From assembly GCA_037179335.1 (NCBI GenBank), contig JAKZHN010000005.1:1550001-1614000 (forward strand): a stretch of 64,000 bases of DNA. Direction: 5' to 3'. How positions within the stretch are numbered: position 1 is the first letter of the stretch; each line of letters opens with the position of its first letter. Positions 13,301 through 24,394 of this stretch are shown here, one piece after another. The position numbers and the translations under genes were made by a program. This DNA is from Cyclaneusma minus. Its lineage: Eukaryota; Ascomycota; Leotiomycetes; Marthamycetales; Marthamycetaceae. The notes beneath the pieces were generated by a model that saw only the letters and a program-made list of their open reading frames with translations, searched no databases and was not told the DNA's origin.

Positions 13301-13882
13301 TGAAACACAGCAGATTCCGGCTGCTTGTCCGGATTCGCAAGGCCAACGGGATACGCTGACTGGTATTTCGGCTGGCTGGTGTTCGTCAGCATCTTTCCAA
13401 AGCTATCCAGACTGCAAAACCCACGACTGAGAAAAACTCATCCCACTCTGCAGCGAATGCATGCTTCCAGATTTTCGCAGACCGGCGTGTGCTTGGATGG
13501 CGAACGACGGCACTCTCGGCCTCAGCTGTGGGCTTGTTTGAGTGCTGGGCATAGGAGATGCGCCCCAATCGCTTCCTTGCGCCTCTTTCTGGCTGCGCTG
13601 ATAGATCAGCTTTGCATCGGTCTGGCTCATTGTCTTCTCAGCAACGTAGTCATAGTATGCGGTCTTGCGCTGCTTGTCGCGCGGGAGAAGGCCTTCTATC
13701 TCTTCAGAAGACGGCGTGCTCTGGCCCGGCGTGGTCTTCTGCGGGCCCATAGCAGGGCTGGGCAAGACGGAGAGGCGGGTTGATTGCGCAAGCTCGTCCT
13801 CGAGATGCTCGGAGCCGGAGTCGTCGTGCTCATTCTCGAGGGGCATATTTTCCTCATCCGAAGTTTCGATTGCGTGAGACAT
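10313..13882 (-). CDS. amd1: AMP deaminase
   Basis: Exons 13882-13425, 13375-11141 and 11048-10313 encode 1142 residues. Intron 1 is only 49 bases (donor GTGGGT, branch-like GCTGAC); intron 2 is 92 bases (donor GTACGT). AMP deaminase hydrolyses AMP to IMP and ammonia in the cytosol, a purine-interconversion step that adjusts adenylate levels. Diagnostic segments are the zinc-ligand HVHHSACMNQKHLLRF region (near residue 464), NLKYNPIGESRLRTIFLKTDN, and SLSTDDPLQFAFTKEPL (near residue 804). The first 150 residues and the last 245 are Ser/Pro/Gly-rich extensions around the catalytic core, normal for filamentous fungal versions. A GTG at 13909 is in frame, but the first ATG is at 13882. Confidence 0.97.
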
Positions 13883-14567
13883 CCTTAATCCGGACGTGTC
13901 TAGTGACACGAGCTTCCCTCAATCTCAATGGGACCGATGGTAGACCGTCTTGAAGGATTTGTTCGATGACGATGGCGCACAGTCGAGCTTTTGAAGGTGT
14001 GGAGATTTGGAATGTGGATGTCCCCAAGTAGCCGCTTTCTCCGCAATCGACGTCTTGCAGGAAGAAGTGGGTCTGCGAAAGGTTATGACGAAGAAAGAAG
14101 CTTGTTCAGCACAGCTGACTGCGAAACATCTCAAGCTCGCCCGGTCGGCCTATTCGTGCGCGCCCAACTCCTATCTGCCATGTTCTCCCATGTGCTGCCG
14201 ATGCTGGAGGCAAAGTCGAGTCATACTTTCGCGAGCAAAGAAGCACAGGTCATGTTGGCGCAACGGCATTGGACGATGTCAGTTCTCAAGCTTCAACATC
14301 AGACAAGCTTTATCGCGGAAGGTTTTCCGATAGAGCCGCTAAACCGGACCCCTGGTACGATTCAAGCCATGCGTCAGGAACCCGCCTAGATGACATGAGG
14401 GGCTAACGCTTGATGGTGGGCTGAAGGCTTGTCTTGAAAATAGCACTGTAACCATGTCACCTTTCCAGATGGGTCACCGATCAGAAGACACAGTAGATCT
14501 CGAAGCAATGCTCTTATCGCTCTGCTATTCGCACTTTTCATTTCTCAAAGCTAATCATGCAAAGGAT
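13883..14567. other. Intergenic region, no gene seen
   Basis: This is the upstream region of AMP deaminase and the 3' region of the nucleotide-sugar transporter. Open frames on the plus strand here lack recognisable content. Confidence 0.45.
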
Positions 14568-16177
14568 CTACTTGGAAAGCTCCTCGCCACTCTTCCCACT
14601 GCTCGGAACCGGTCGATTTCTTGCTCGAGCCCCTCGACCTTTCGCCTTCGAACCATCCAGCGAATACAGGCCGCCGGCTGCAAAGACCACCAGCGCCCCC
14701 AGCAGCGTCCCTGGAGCTAGACTATTGCCGAACAGCCAGATGCTGAGAAGCAAGCTAGCCAGCTTCCGTATATTCAAGACAATCGTCACCGTCAGCGCAG
14801 ACGCCATTGCCGCCAGAGAATTGACTCCCCGGATGCAGGCATACTGCGTCATGACGTTGATCGCGAGGTATACTAGCTGGCTGGGGACGGTGATGCTTGG
14901 TATGCGCTTTTGCAAGCCGGGCGATAATTCGGCGAATCGAGGGTAGCTGACAGGTAGCGGTGGCGAGTCTGCCAGTCTGAGGAATTGTGCTTTCATCGAC
15001 GGAAAGAAGGGTATGAAGAGCGGTAGGGACAACAGGTGCGAATAGAACAGATTCTCCTTCCAGTGCGGACCATACTCTTTGTAGGTTTCTTCGGTGTACA
15101 ATCCCATAATTGCTGAAAGGACCTGGGCCACAAACAAGATGGCTAAGCCTGTGCTAAAGGGAGGAAGCGACTGTTCTGTGAGTGACTCGGTTTTGCCCTG
15201 ACCATCATCAGCGTGATGCAAGAAATCCGGAATATGACGGTCCTACCTTCGTTTGAGCGTCAGACCACGCTGCCACCACAACTCCCACGGTCAGAAGGAG
15301 CACCGCAATAACCTGTGTTCTGGAGTATCTCTTGCCATACAAAAACCCCGCTAACATTGTTGTGATGCTGCCTCCCGACCTCAGAATAATATGGACGGGG
15401 ACGGAGATATCGTAGCTGAAGGCATGGTTGTTCAGCAGGTTTATGCTAAAGAATAGCGCAATGTTGAGCAACCATCTTCGGATCGGGACTCGATTTGGTT
15501 TCAGGAAAAAAGGCGGCCTGGTTTTGTCGAATTGGGAGACGTAGCTCGTAAAGGCTATGAAGGCGAACTGGACAAAAGTGAGGAGGGTTCCTGGATAGTG
15601 TTAAGGGTCTGCGGCTCCTGGATCGGTTCTTTTGAGTGGCATACCGCTCTCTGGCTCGACTCTGAGTATAAATGTCAGCTCGATGTCAACTTGCTTGTCC
15701 AACGTGATCCCCACCGGCAACAAGGCGGCCAGCGTATTCTTGACAGACTCACTTGACAATGGCTTCCAGAGCAAAGACCTATTTCCATGGCCAGCTATCA
15801 GCACTCACGAGCTTAAAATGAATGGGCGAGCCTCGAGTCCTGGGTGTTGTTGGAGACACACTCACATTGGAGCAGCATCCGCCAAAGATCAAGCTGAGCA
15901 TGGCGCCCACGGCCAGCCACTGCGGAAGCGTCTCGATGAACATGCGTCCCAGCCAGGCCATGATCTTGGCCGAGGCAGGCCTCTGGTCGTCAATGCCGTA
16001 CATCTCAGCCTTCTCGAGCGACGGAGCGGCGTTGATCACTTTGGGGCGCACCTCGCCATGGTCCTGGTGTTGCGGGTGCTGGACATCTCGAAGAGCGGTT
16101 CGTCGACGTGGAGTTTGGGCACTCATTGACGCTGGCTGCGCGATCCCTGGGGCATCAGCCTTTCGTCTTTTTGCCAT
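14568..16177 (-). CDS. Nucleotide-sugar transporter, UDP-N-acetylglucosamine type (Yea4/SLC35B4-like)
   Basis: Five exons (16177-15866, 15778-15753, 15661-15645, 15590-15247, 15197-14568) encode 442 residues. Exons 2 and 3 are only 26 and 17 bases; all four introns are GT-AG and every phase matches. The reading across them (SNV-FALEAIVK-VEPESG-TLLTFVQF) is the conserved first-loop sequence of the UAA nucleotide-sugar transporter family. About ten hydrophobic helices follow, with LRSGGS and GFLYGKRYS between them. Members exchange UDP-GlcNAc (sometimes UDP-xylose) for UMP across ER or Golgi membranes to feed glycosylation and chitin-related synthesis. The ATG at 15961 is an alternative start just before helix 1; I chose 16177 because fungal homologues usually carry a polar N-terminal tail. 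The substrate is inferred from family resemblance. Confidence 0.9.
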
Positions 16178-17339
16178 TTTGGGTTCTGCGTAGTAAGGGG
16201 GCTCTGGAGAATGCCAGTGCACGAGAGAACAGAAGTCAGGAATGGTGAAACATTGAAGGAAAGTCGCAATTTTGGGGAAAGGTGTCGATGTAGAGAAAGC
16301 AGCTGCAGCTGGAAGCGACTTGCATGAAATTATTTGAGGCGCCAGGCTATATGCGATTTGGCAGGGCGGCAGCATCAATCGAAGGCGACGGTCTGGGGGT
16401 ACAAGATCCGAAAGGAGAGAGGACTGGCCGTTGTTTCTGGATGATACAGCATAAGCAGGCAGCAGACAACGTGTACTCAAAGCAGTTGAAGCCACAGCAT
16501 CTGCTCGGCGACTTTTTGCGAATCACTTGTCATTGGCAGGGGAGCATCGCCATTCGCCGCGGCTGTGGCTCCGCAGATCACCGGCTTACAGACTTGGGGA
16601 CATTTATTGATCTCATGGTCCAAAATATCGTAGTAGTAAACCATCGCTGGGTTTCATTACAGAACTAGGGGCTTTTAAGTCGCAAATTTTAGCCCTTACT
16701 GACTTCCACTCTGCAACGAAGGGAGGAAGAACATCAGGGATGCCCTCACCTGAAGAAATTGACATATCCATGGCATCGCCTCGGCATTCACACACCCCCA
16801 CTTCGCGGAGATGCAATTGTTTTTGGCAGTTAACAAGCTAGCCCAAGGGGCTGCACCAGGGGGCTACATGTGTATCTGAACTTCGGATGAGGCGTAAACG
16901 CTGATGCTATAGCACACATCACTATTATTGACGGCACTTCACAATGTTCCACGAATCACGCATACTTGTAAGTTCATGTTGTTATGTGTAGATACACTAT
17001 GGTATCAGAAGCTCGACCTTTTACTAACACTCGCGAGCATCAGAATACTGACCGAGGACTCGCAAGCAACAAGAACTGTGTAGTGTTTTCATTTCCACCC
17101 AGCCCTTTGCTATGGCACCGGCGTGGAACAGCCACGCTCTGCAGTCTAGGTAGTCATTCGCTTGCCACTCTCCTCTGGGCACTCATGAGTCCGATCTTCG
17201 TGTCTCATCACCTGGGCAAAAGCGGGCGCAAATACTGTCCCGTGGCCGCCGAAGTCTGGAAACCTGCACGGCGCACTCCCACTTCAACGCCGATGCAATC
17301 TGTCTGAGAGAAAGTCTTGCCCGTTATGAAATGCGCGGT
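16178..17339. other. Intergenic region, no gene seen
   Basis: The region holds the promoter side of the nucleotide-sugar transporter and the 3' flank of the PP2A subunit gene. A plus-strand open frame at 16984-17307 lacks a recognisable domain and has no splice support, so it is not called. Confidence 0.45.
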
Positions 17340-19250
17340 CTACAAAGCAGAAAAGACGAAGAGCTACATTCGGTGTTAGCAAAATACTTCTGGAGAGCGT
17401 GCCCATGTAAACTCACATTGTTGGTGGCAGCGATGGCGATGCTGTCCTCGAACGGATGCCAGCTCATGTGCAGAATCTTCTTGTTGAAATCAATTTGATC
17501 GGCATCAGTCTCCTTCCTCATCCTTTGTCCAGCACCTGCGGCGCCAGCTGCTGGACTGCCAGCCCGTGATCCTCCTTTCTTATTACCGTTGGTAGCGGTA
17601 GGACTGGTCGAGCTGTTGATAGGAGTTGGTACTCCCACCTTCTTGGCCTTGAAGGCGGACTTGTCGGCTTGCAAGACCACCTCCATCTCCTTGTCTGGAT
17701 CTGACGGGTAGATCATGAAGTTGTTGTTGTAACTTCCCGTCATCACGTTCTTCGCATCTCCGGAGAAAACGACCTCGAACTTGTCAAAGATACTATCGTT
17801 CTCATATGTATCACATAAGCGAGGGCGAAGATGTTCGTGAATAGGAATGGTCTTGACGGGCTGGCGCTCCATAGCTACATCCCAGATCTTGACGGTGAGG
17901 TAGTCCCTCGATAAGATATACCGGCCGTCATGCGAAAAGCGTACGTCGGAAATGGAGGAGATGATTTCGGAGAAGAACGAGCGAGCGGAGGGGTCTTCTT
18001 CCTGCTCAAATTCTGCAGTTCATTAGCATGAATACAGCATGATTTGGGGGTGTCTTCTTACGCTTGGCATGGTTGTCGCACAGAGCACTCTCTCGCATGT
18101 CTGCTAACTTGATCGTGCCCTTCGAACTAGCATACATGAACCAGTTGCAGCTTTGCGGGTGGAACTCGGCAGCCGTAATCACTTCAGTCAGCTCCTCCAT
18201 GTTGGCCGGCTTGATGTCCACAATGTTGAAGCTCTGGTCCTGGATATTGAGGTTCCACAGGTTGATCCTGAGATCGTCACTGCTGATGAAGGTTTCGCCA
18301 TCGCTGTTCACCGAGATACTGTTGATGTGGTATGCGTGAGCATTGGCGTAGGTCCTACGAGGTACCGCTGCAACAATGGTATCGTGGTGTGTGAGTCGCG
18401 GGAGCTTCAACTGGTTCGCACTGTTGAAGTGGACGTTGGAGATCGGTCTGGGCGCACCTCCTCCACCGGCCACATTTGCAGGGGTTAAATCGTGAGATAG
18501 GTTGTTCTCAGCAACCACCTTCAGCGACTTCTCAAAGACCTTCCATAACTTGATCGTCTTATCGTTCGTCGAAAGCAGGTAGTGTGAGGCATTCTGGCGG
18601 CGGCACCACTTGATCTTGTTGATCTTCTCCTCAATTTCGAGGGACTTGAGGTAATCAAACTCGGGCTCGTGGGATTGGAACTCGGTGTGAAATTTGTATT
18701 CGCAGGTTTTTTTCTGTGCTAGTCAGCCGGGATTCGTTCTTTTTGGAGGGGGTAGCTCTGCTACAAGGAGGGGCAACATACTGTCTCGTTTCTTTCGAAC
18801 AGGACAACGCGACCACCCTTATCACCAGTCGCTAGGTAATTACCCGTATGGTCGAACTCGACCGTAGAGATGATGTCGGCTATAGTGGGGAATGGTCAGC
18901 ATGAAGCCATGAGCGATATACGGTTGATTGCATTTGGGCGCAGCCAGCTACGTCACCAACAGCCAGGAATGGTTCAAGTACAGACAAGTGGTGGACGTAC
19001 CTTCAGTGATGTCTTCAACATCTCCCTTGTCGCCAAAACATCTACATGGAGCCGTATGTTAGAAAATGTTCATACTCTTGATGTGCGACCATGGTGGCGG
19101 TCTAGACCAGGCCATAGCTGCTGCCACCAGACGATTGCGAGTATTGCCAGAGCTCAAAGGCGACCATGGCGCAGCAGGGCCAATTGTATCAGTGAGGGCG
19201 ACTCACTGTGTGAACTTCCAAGTTGGAGAGTTCGGTTCCCCTTCTACCAT
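17340..19250 (-). CDS. cdc55: PP2A regulatory subunit B (PR55/Cdc55), WD-repeat protein
   Basis: Six exons (19250-19207, 19041-19001, 18879-18782, 18713-18062, 18012-17417, 17363-17340) encode 484 residues; all introns are GT-AG and in phase. The last exon is 24 bases and supplies the terminal LFVFSAL. The protein is the seven-bladed beta-propeller B subunit that gives PP2A its substrate choice (mitotic exit, morphogenesis, septation). Family signatures include CFGDKGDVEDITEADIIS near the N-terminus, FQSHEPEFDYLKSLEIEEKI, ISSDDLRINLWNL, and HEHLRPRLCDTYENDSIFDK. A fungal-type Gly/Ser/Ala-rich loop interrupts the sixth or seventh blade (minus-strand bases about 17650-17510). The start MVEGEPNSPTWKFTQ is the only ATG that fits the splice phases. 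Confidence 0.95.
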
Positions 19251-20399
19251 CTTTGCCAGCCCACCGAGGATTCAACCTGGACGACTGCGCAGCTTGCTTC
19301 GTGGGATTCTTTGCAGGGCAGCAACTGGATCTCGGCGCGTTCGGCAGGAATGAGGCAGCCTGGAGAAGAACGGGGATTCGGACTTGGGATGTTGGTGGTG
19401 GATGCGAACCGCGAGTTGTCGATCTCACGGCAGCAGCAGGTTGAGTTGAGAGAGCGGTCGTTAGGCGGACGTTGGCTGCAAAAGTGGTGTGGGCGGGGCT
19501 AGGATAGGCGGGGCGCAGAGAGGCTTGAACGTTCTCGAAGGCTAAGGGTCGAGCGACAGGCTTCGCTCGCAGCGCGGGATGGAAGTCGGGGACGGTGTGG
19601 TGGTGTTGTCGTCGGTCAGGATTGCATACGTTGTGGGGTTGCAAGTCGCAGTCAGTGCATGGTGTCGCTGGCGAGGGAAGGCAGCACGCAGACCCTCAGG
19701 CCGCTTTGAGCAAAGCGGCAAGGAATCAGCAGCTTAAAAGAGCCTCCGTGATGCTATGTCATCTTCCCCACGGCCCACTCCAGCTTCCAGGGGAATAAGT
19801 AGCAGAGATATGTGCAGTCTGTAGTCTTGATATGAGAAGGTACTTATTTATTGATCTGGACATCAAAGATGCAGATACCTAATATGCCCTTTACCGCGCC
19901 ATGCAGTTGGGTCCTTAAGTACAAGTAAGTGGATTTGGCTTTCTCCCGCATTGTCTGCTATTATTAACCGTGCCTGTCTCGCCTTTTGTCCCGCTGCATA
20001 TCAGGTCTATCAATGTTCCCTTGAGCTGACCCTCTGCGTCACACACGTCGCCTTCTGCCCTTGTTTCTATCTTGCAAGGCTACGAATCGGCGCGCACCCG
20101 CTGTTGCTGTCTTTGGTTCCCACTTCCAGCGTTCAACAACAGCCAGTCTTCCGGCCGACATTTTCAACTGCGGGGTCGTGGACCATCCTGAGAGCACCAA
20201 CAAGTGTTGACAGCTAGAGTACGACATCATTATATATGTCCTCTCACATGCAAAACCGAAGCCACTTTGCAGGTGACGGAATTTGAAGCGAGTTATGTCT
20301 GTCCAAACCACCTAGACGCAGGGTCCAAAAACCAACCTCGAAGTCTGAATACAACCGTCGCACACGCCATAATGCCACCTGGGCCGCTCCAGCATCGCA
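19251..20399. promoter_or_regulatory. Divergent promoter region, no gene seen
   Basis: This spacer lies between the PP2A subunit (minus) and the unrecognised 310-residue gene (plus), and both starts face it. Small open frames occur on both strands but none has recognisable content. No specific regulatory site was identified. Confidence 0.4.
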
Positions 20400-21332
20400 A
20401 TGGCTGATGGCAACGAAAGAGGCAAGGGACGCGCCAATCCCAAGGACGACAATTCCTGCTCTACGAAAACTGCTTCGAGCAATGATTCGATCCTATCCCG
20501 AGTAGCAGCTTCGGCATCCGGCCTGGCCAGAAGCACTCTGAGCAACCCAACATCCGGAGAACTGGCAGACGGCGCAGCAGCAGCGGCAGGACAATCTGGC
20601 AAAAGCAGGCAGTTTGGTACTCCCAGTGTTTCCAGCAACGGCGAAGCTTCGCATACAGGACGATCTGCGAACCAGCAAGAAAGAGCTACCACGAGTTCAT
20701 TCCGCTCAGCGCCTCAAGAGCAACATGGAATCAGCGAAAACGAATTTGTCCAATTCCTGGACGGGGTCCCAAGAGACGAAGCTAGTACGGATGAACTTGC
20801 TGCGCTCGGGAACTCGTGGACGGCACCGGCAGCAACAGAGGCCAGTTTTGAAGACTCGTGGCGCACAGCACAGCCGGTAGCTACTACGGTACGTGAGCAA
20901 CAAGAAAGAGATGGCGTAGATGTAGTAGCATTGCTCTCTGCACCTGGACCGCAATCATTCGAAAGTCCAGAGGAAGACGTCGAATGGGAACTTACGCCAG
21001 AGGAAATCGCCAAGCTGCCCAAATCTGTCCCCCAGTTTTTCTCCAAAGAGAACTCGACAAATCTGCTGCCTGATTTCGAGCCTGGAGATTCGCAGATATA
21101 CTTGGGAAGGAACGTCGAACCCCGTACGGCCCAGAGGTTGTGGGCAGATCAGTGGCATGATGTTCTTAACAGCTACCAAGACGAGGTGTGGGGTGGCCTG
21201 CTTCCTATTGTCAAAGAAGCTCGCGAGGAGATACAGCAGGTCCAGGAGGCGCAAAGCAAGGAGGAGCTTACCACGGAGCCACCGGCAGTTCGAAGACTTG
21301 CTCAAATATTGCGCCATATGCAAAAGAACTAG
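20400..21332 (+). CDS. Uncharacterised fungal protein, disordered N-terminus and conserved-looking acidic/helical C-terminus
   Basis: A single exon encodes 310 residues. Residues 1-105 are Ser/Ala/Gly-rich and look disordered, with a poly-Ala run near 57-63. From about residue 110 the sequence becomes structured, with EFVQFLDG, several Trp residues and an acidic EEDVEWELTPEEIAKLP region. It ends in a helical segment (LWADQWHDVLNSYQDEVWGG, then a Glu/Gln-rich amphipathic stretch) before the stop. There is no signal peptide, membrane helix or known catalytic motif. The periodic Trp and acidic residues suggest a protein-interaction module. I do not recognise the family. The stop codon lies only 75 bases before the left end of a MITE-like element. 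Confidence 0.75.
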   Translation: MADGNERGKGRANPKDDNSCSTKTASSNDSILSRVAASASGLARSTLSNPTSGELADGAAAAAGQSGKSRQFGTPSVSSNGEASHTGRSANQQERATTSSFRSAPQEQHGISENEFVQFLDGVPRDEASTDELAALGNSWTAPAATEASFEDSWRTAQPVATTVREQQERDGVDVVALLSAPGPQSFESPEEDVEWELTPEEIAKLPKSVPQFFSKENSTNLLPDFEPGDSQIYLGRNVEPRTAQRLWADQWHDVLNSYQDEVWGGLLPIVKEAREEIQQVQEAQSKEELTTEPPAVRRLAQILRHMQKN

Positions 21333-21407
21333 TTTTGGGGATCACAGCCTGCTTTTTGAATCTTGTCATCTGGCTCGTCTGCACGGGACAGCTCTACACC
21401 ACAAATA

Positions 21408-21730
21408 CAGCTTGTATTGCATGAAGAAGAGTCTGGATACGGCCTGAGATCAGCGGGTGGCAGTGTTTCCAATTACTTGAAATATTCACAGTTCCACGAA
21501 TATTCCTCATTACTTGGGGCATCCTTAATCACTTGGGATATCCTCAATGATTTGGAATATATTCGGTTGCTTGGGATATTCGCAATCACCTGGACTTGGA
21601 ATACTCTCGGTTACTTGTGATATTCCGAATCACTTGGCATGCCTTCAATCCTTTAGGAAGCTTCCAGTGATTCGGGATATTCACAGTTCTCTGAAGCCCA
21701 AAACGTATCCCGACTTTTTCCATCCCACTG
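21408..21730. mobile_element. MITE-like element with TA target duplication and 19-base internal repeats (copy at 21.4 kb)
   Basis: The right end reads (reverse complement) CAGTGGGATGGAAAAAGTC then GGGATACG, closely matching the terminal repeat of the copy at 43.4 kb; it is followed by TA at 21731-21732. The left end CAG... at 21408, preceded by TA (21406-21407), carries AGTCTGGATACGGCCTGAGA, which matches the right end of the 35-kb copy. Between them lie about eleven units of roughly 19 bases (core TCACTTGGGATATTC). The element sits between the 310-residue gene and the lactonase-like gene and has no coding capacity, so any movement would need a transposase supplied elsewhere. Confidence 0.75.
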
Positions 21731-21796
21731 TATCATCAGAATAATCTCTACCACAGGGACAACAGCCCCCTATCCAAATCCAAACGCCCCAATCTA

Positions 21797-23477
21797 CTAC
21801 AACACCTGCCCAGCCAACTCCCAATCAACCCTCGCCACACCCCCCTGCCCCGTCAACCAAAACTGCTTCAAATCCTTCCCCGTCCACGCAAAATTCTGCA
21901 CCGTAAAATTCGTTTGCACCCTCACAACCAACGTCCCCATCTCGTCCAACACATCCACACCCTTCCCCGTCGCAGCAACCACATAACCATTCGCCGCCAC
22001 CTTCAGACCATCTGGAGCCAATTCCTCAGCTAGATAAAACGGTCGACGGTTCAGCAAATACGTGCCGTCTGCAGACATGTCGAATGCGTATACTGTGCGT
22101 GGTCCGGTTGTGTTGTATGGTGGGGTGATGTGGCCGTATTTTTGTACAATGGTGGGTAATTCGGCGCCGCTGTCGCCGATGTAGACTTTTCTTGGATGAG
22201 GATGGCTGTTGCGGCTGTTTGTGGAGTTTGAAGAATTGGCAGGGGCGGGGGCGATGGCTATGCCGTTGGGCTGCTTCAAGGTATCGTCGACGATGTAAAC
22301 GGCGCCGGTGGAGGGCACGAAGCGGTAGCTGAAAGCTCCCAGTTGGGGAGCTGTGTCGGTGACGGCATTGGATCAGGAGTAGTGAGGGTCGGTGAACCAG
22401 ACATCTCCGTTTTCGGTGACGAAGAGATCATCGATGGTGTTGAAATAGTATCCGAAGTAGTTGTTTAGGAGGAAGGTGGTTTTGTTGGTTAGGGGGTCCA
22501 TTGTTGCGATGCCTGGGTGCTGGGGAGTTCCATCGATGCTAGCGTTGGAGAGACTGCCCGAGACGCCCCAGTAGATGAGGCCATTGTGATAAGTGCCGCC
22601 ATTGGGGACGTAGAGTGGAGGGTCGGGGATCAGTGTTCCTAGCTGCGGAGGTTCGATGTTTAAGTCGACGACGAGCAGGGGAATATACCCTGGTTGGATT
22701 TGCGAGAAGTAGAGCTTGTTGGTCTCAGGAGAGTAGGCAGGTGCCTCGTGGACAGCTGTGATCGGAAAGTCAGCAACGTCTTCCGCATCGTTCGTTCCCT
22801 TGACAGTAGCGGGGACAAGAAATCTGGTTTCTCTTGCTCAGAATACCAGGTTCTTCTCAAGACTTTGCAAAGGAGCAAATTCCGGACAAAGTGGAAAAAA
22901 TGGATGTACAAAACCCCATATGTCGACTCGCAGCATAAAGAACCAAGAAAAGCCGATGCCCCAAATCCCAGATCCCAGCATTCGTGTGCCACTTTGCTCG
23001 CGAAACCTATGGCCTCACCATGGGCACCCCTATTTCAAAAGCCCATCCCGATCCCTTCCCAAATCCACGAGAATCAATAATCAACACAAAACGAAATACC
23101 CACCACCCTAACTTACCATCATTCACCTCAAACATAAACTCATACACCGGCCTCTCCCCCAACACCTTCCTCCCCTTCACCTCATCAAAGACCAGAAAAT
23201 CCGCGCTGCCCACCAACCCCCAGCTGTCATCACTCGGCACCCTTGTTTTCCCCAAGCTATCCGAATAATTGCCCTCCACCGGCCGTCTGAAAAACGGATA
23301 CGGCATCACCGCCGCATATTTGTTTATACAAACAATACTACTGCTTGAATTATACCCGCTGCAGCAATTTTGTACTAAGGGCGAGATAGTGCCCGGCGGT
23401 CGGAGAGTTTGGGAAGACGCGGTTGCGAGGGAGGCAAGGATGGGGAGGGGGAGCAGAGGGTACAGGAAGGGTTTCAT
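21797..23477 (-). pseudogene. SMP-30/gluconolactonase-like secreted protein gene with an in-frame TGA
   Basis: Exons 23477-23117 and 22755-21797, with an unusually long 361-base GT-AG intron, would encode 439 residues. Residues 1-22 form a signal peptide. The body carries the beta-propeller lactonase/SMP-30 hallmarks: NKLYFSQ, PNGGTYHNGLIYWG, GDVWFTDPHYS, KQPNGIAIAP, and GPRTVYAFD; N-glycosylation sites are frequent. Such enzymes hydrolyse lactones or related esters and bind a divalent metal. Codon 248 is TGA (22375-22373), directly after DPHYS in a conserved block. The frame stays open and family-like on both sides, so this looks like one nonsense substitution, probably from TGG. Product truncated here would lose about 190 residues including metal-site strands. 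A sequencing error or a population polymorphism cannot be excluded. Confidence 0.8.
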
Positions 23478-24394
23478 GGCGAATAACGAACGATATACTG
23501 AAAGTCTGAAAACGCGTGATTTGGGAACCTGAAAGGTGAGAGTGAAGATAGAGAGGAGAAACTTTAGGGGGCGAAAAAAGTATTTGAGAAACCGGATCTG
23601 AAATACGAGCAGCGGACGATAAACGATTGTCGTTTGACAAAACCAATGGAACCCACCCATCGTAATTGTGCCGACCTCGCACTAACTAGCAGCGAGCGCA
23701 GAAGGGTTTCAACATCTTTTGGATGATCAGATCATCAGATTGCCCCAACTGTGCAAGAGGAGAAGGGCGCCATTCGGATGACGTGCGGGACTTCGGCAAT
23801 GCTACTACTGTAGTAGCTGGCACGTGGCTAGGTATGGAACGAGGTACCTACAAGCAGCAAGAAAAGAAAATACCTAGCTCGAGCGCCATGGCTTCTAGGG
23901 TTCTTGTAAGTTGCAGAGGCGGTGACTGTCGGTCCACTGTGTGGGGTTGTAGCGGAGATCTCTCCAGGCAGGCCCTTGATTTGCATGGGCGAAGCTCCGT
24001 TGTCCAAGGAACAGGATATGTGACGATATTCAAATGTGGGATATTTAAGACGCCAGTCTCTTCAATTAGCCGCATTTCCCCGCATGAGGTACAGCTATGG
24101 CGCATGTCACTACCGCGGATATGACTTCATCCACAGTTTCTCACTCACGGTACCAAGTCACGAGATTTTGAAGAAGTCACAGTTTCCGCAGATGTATTAT
24201 GCATTAGTGCGTGATCAGTGGTAACAGGGGAATGGTAGTACATGTAACGCCCTTCAGCTTGGTCCTGCCAAGACTTACGAAAATCCAGCGACCTAAACTC
24301 CTATACCTTCCTGAAAGCAGTGATCCGCCTCATGCCATGCTCGAATTCCCAACGCCAGACGATAACACAGGGAGCATGAGCAAGGAGAGAACGC
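23478..24394. other. Intergenic region, no gene seen
   Basis: The region holds the upstream side of the lactonase-like gene and the 3' flank of the PEBP gene. Open frames here are short and unrecognisable. Confidence 0.45.

Noticed and set aside
13883..13909. GTG at 13909 as the AMP deaminase start
   Set aside because: It adds nine residues without family support, and the first ATG in frame is 13882.
16984..17307. 107-codon plus-strand frame between the transporter and the PP2A subunit genes
   Set aside because: No domain, no splice support, and residue composition typical of random frames.
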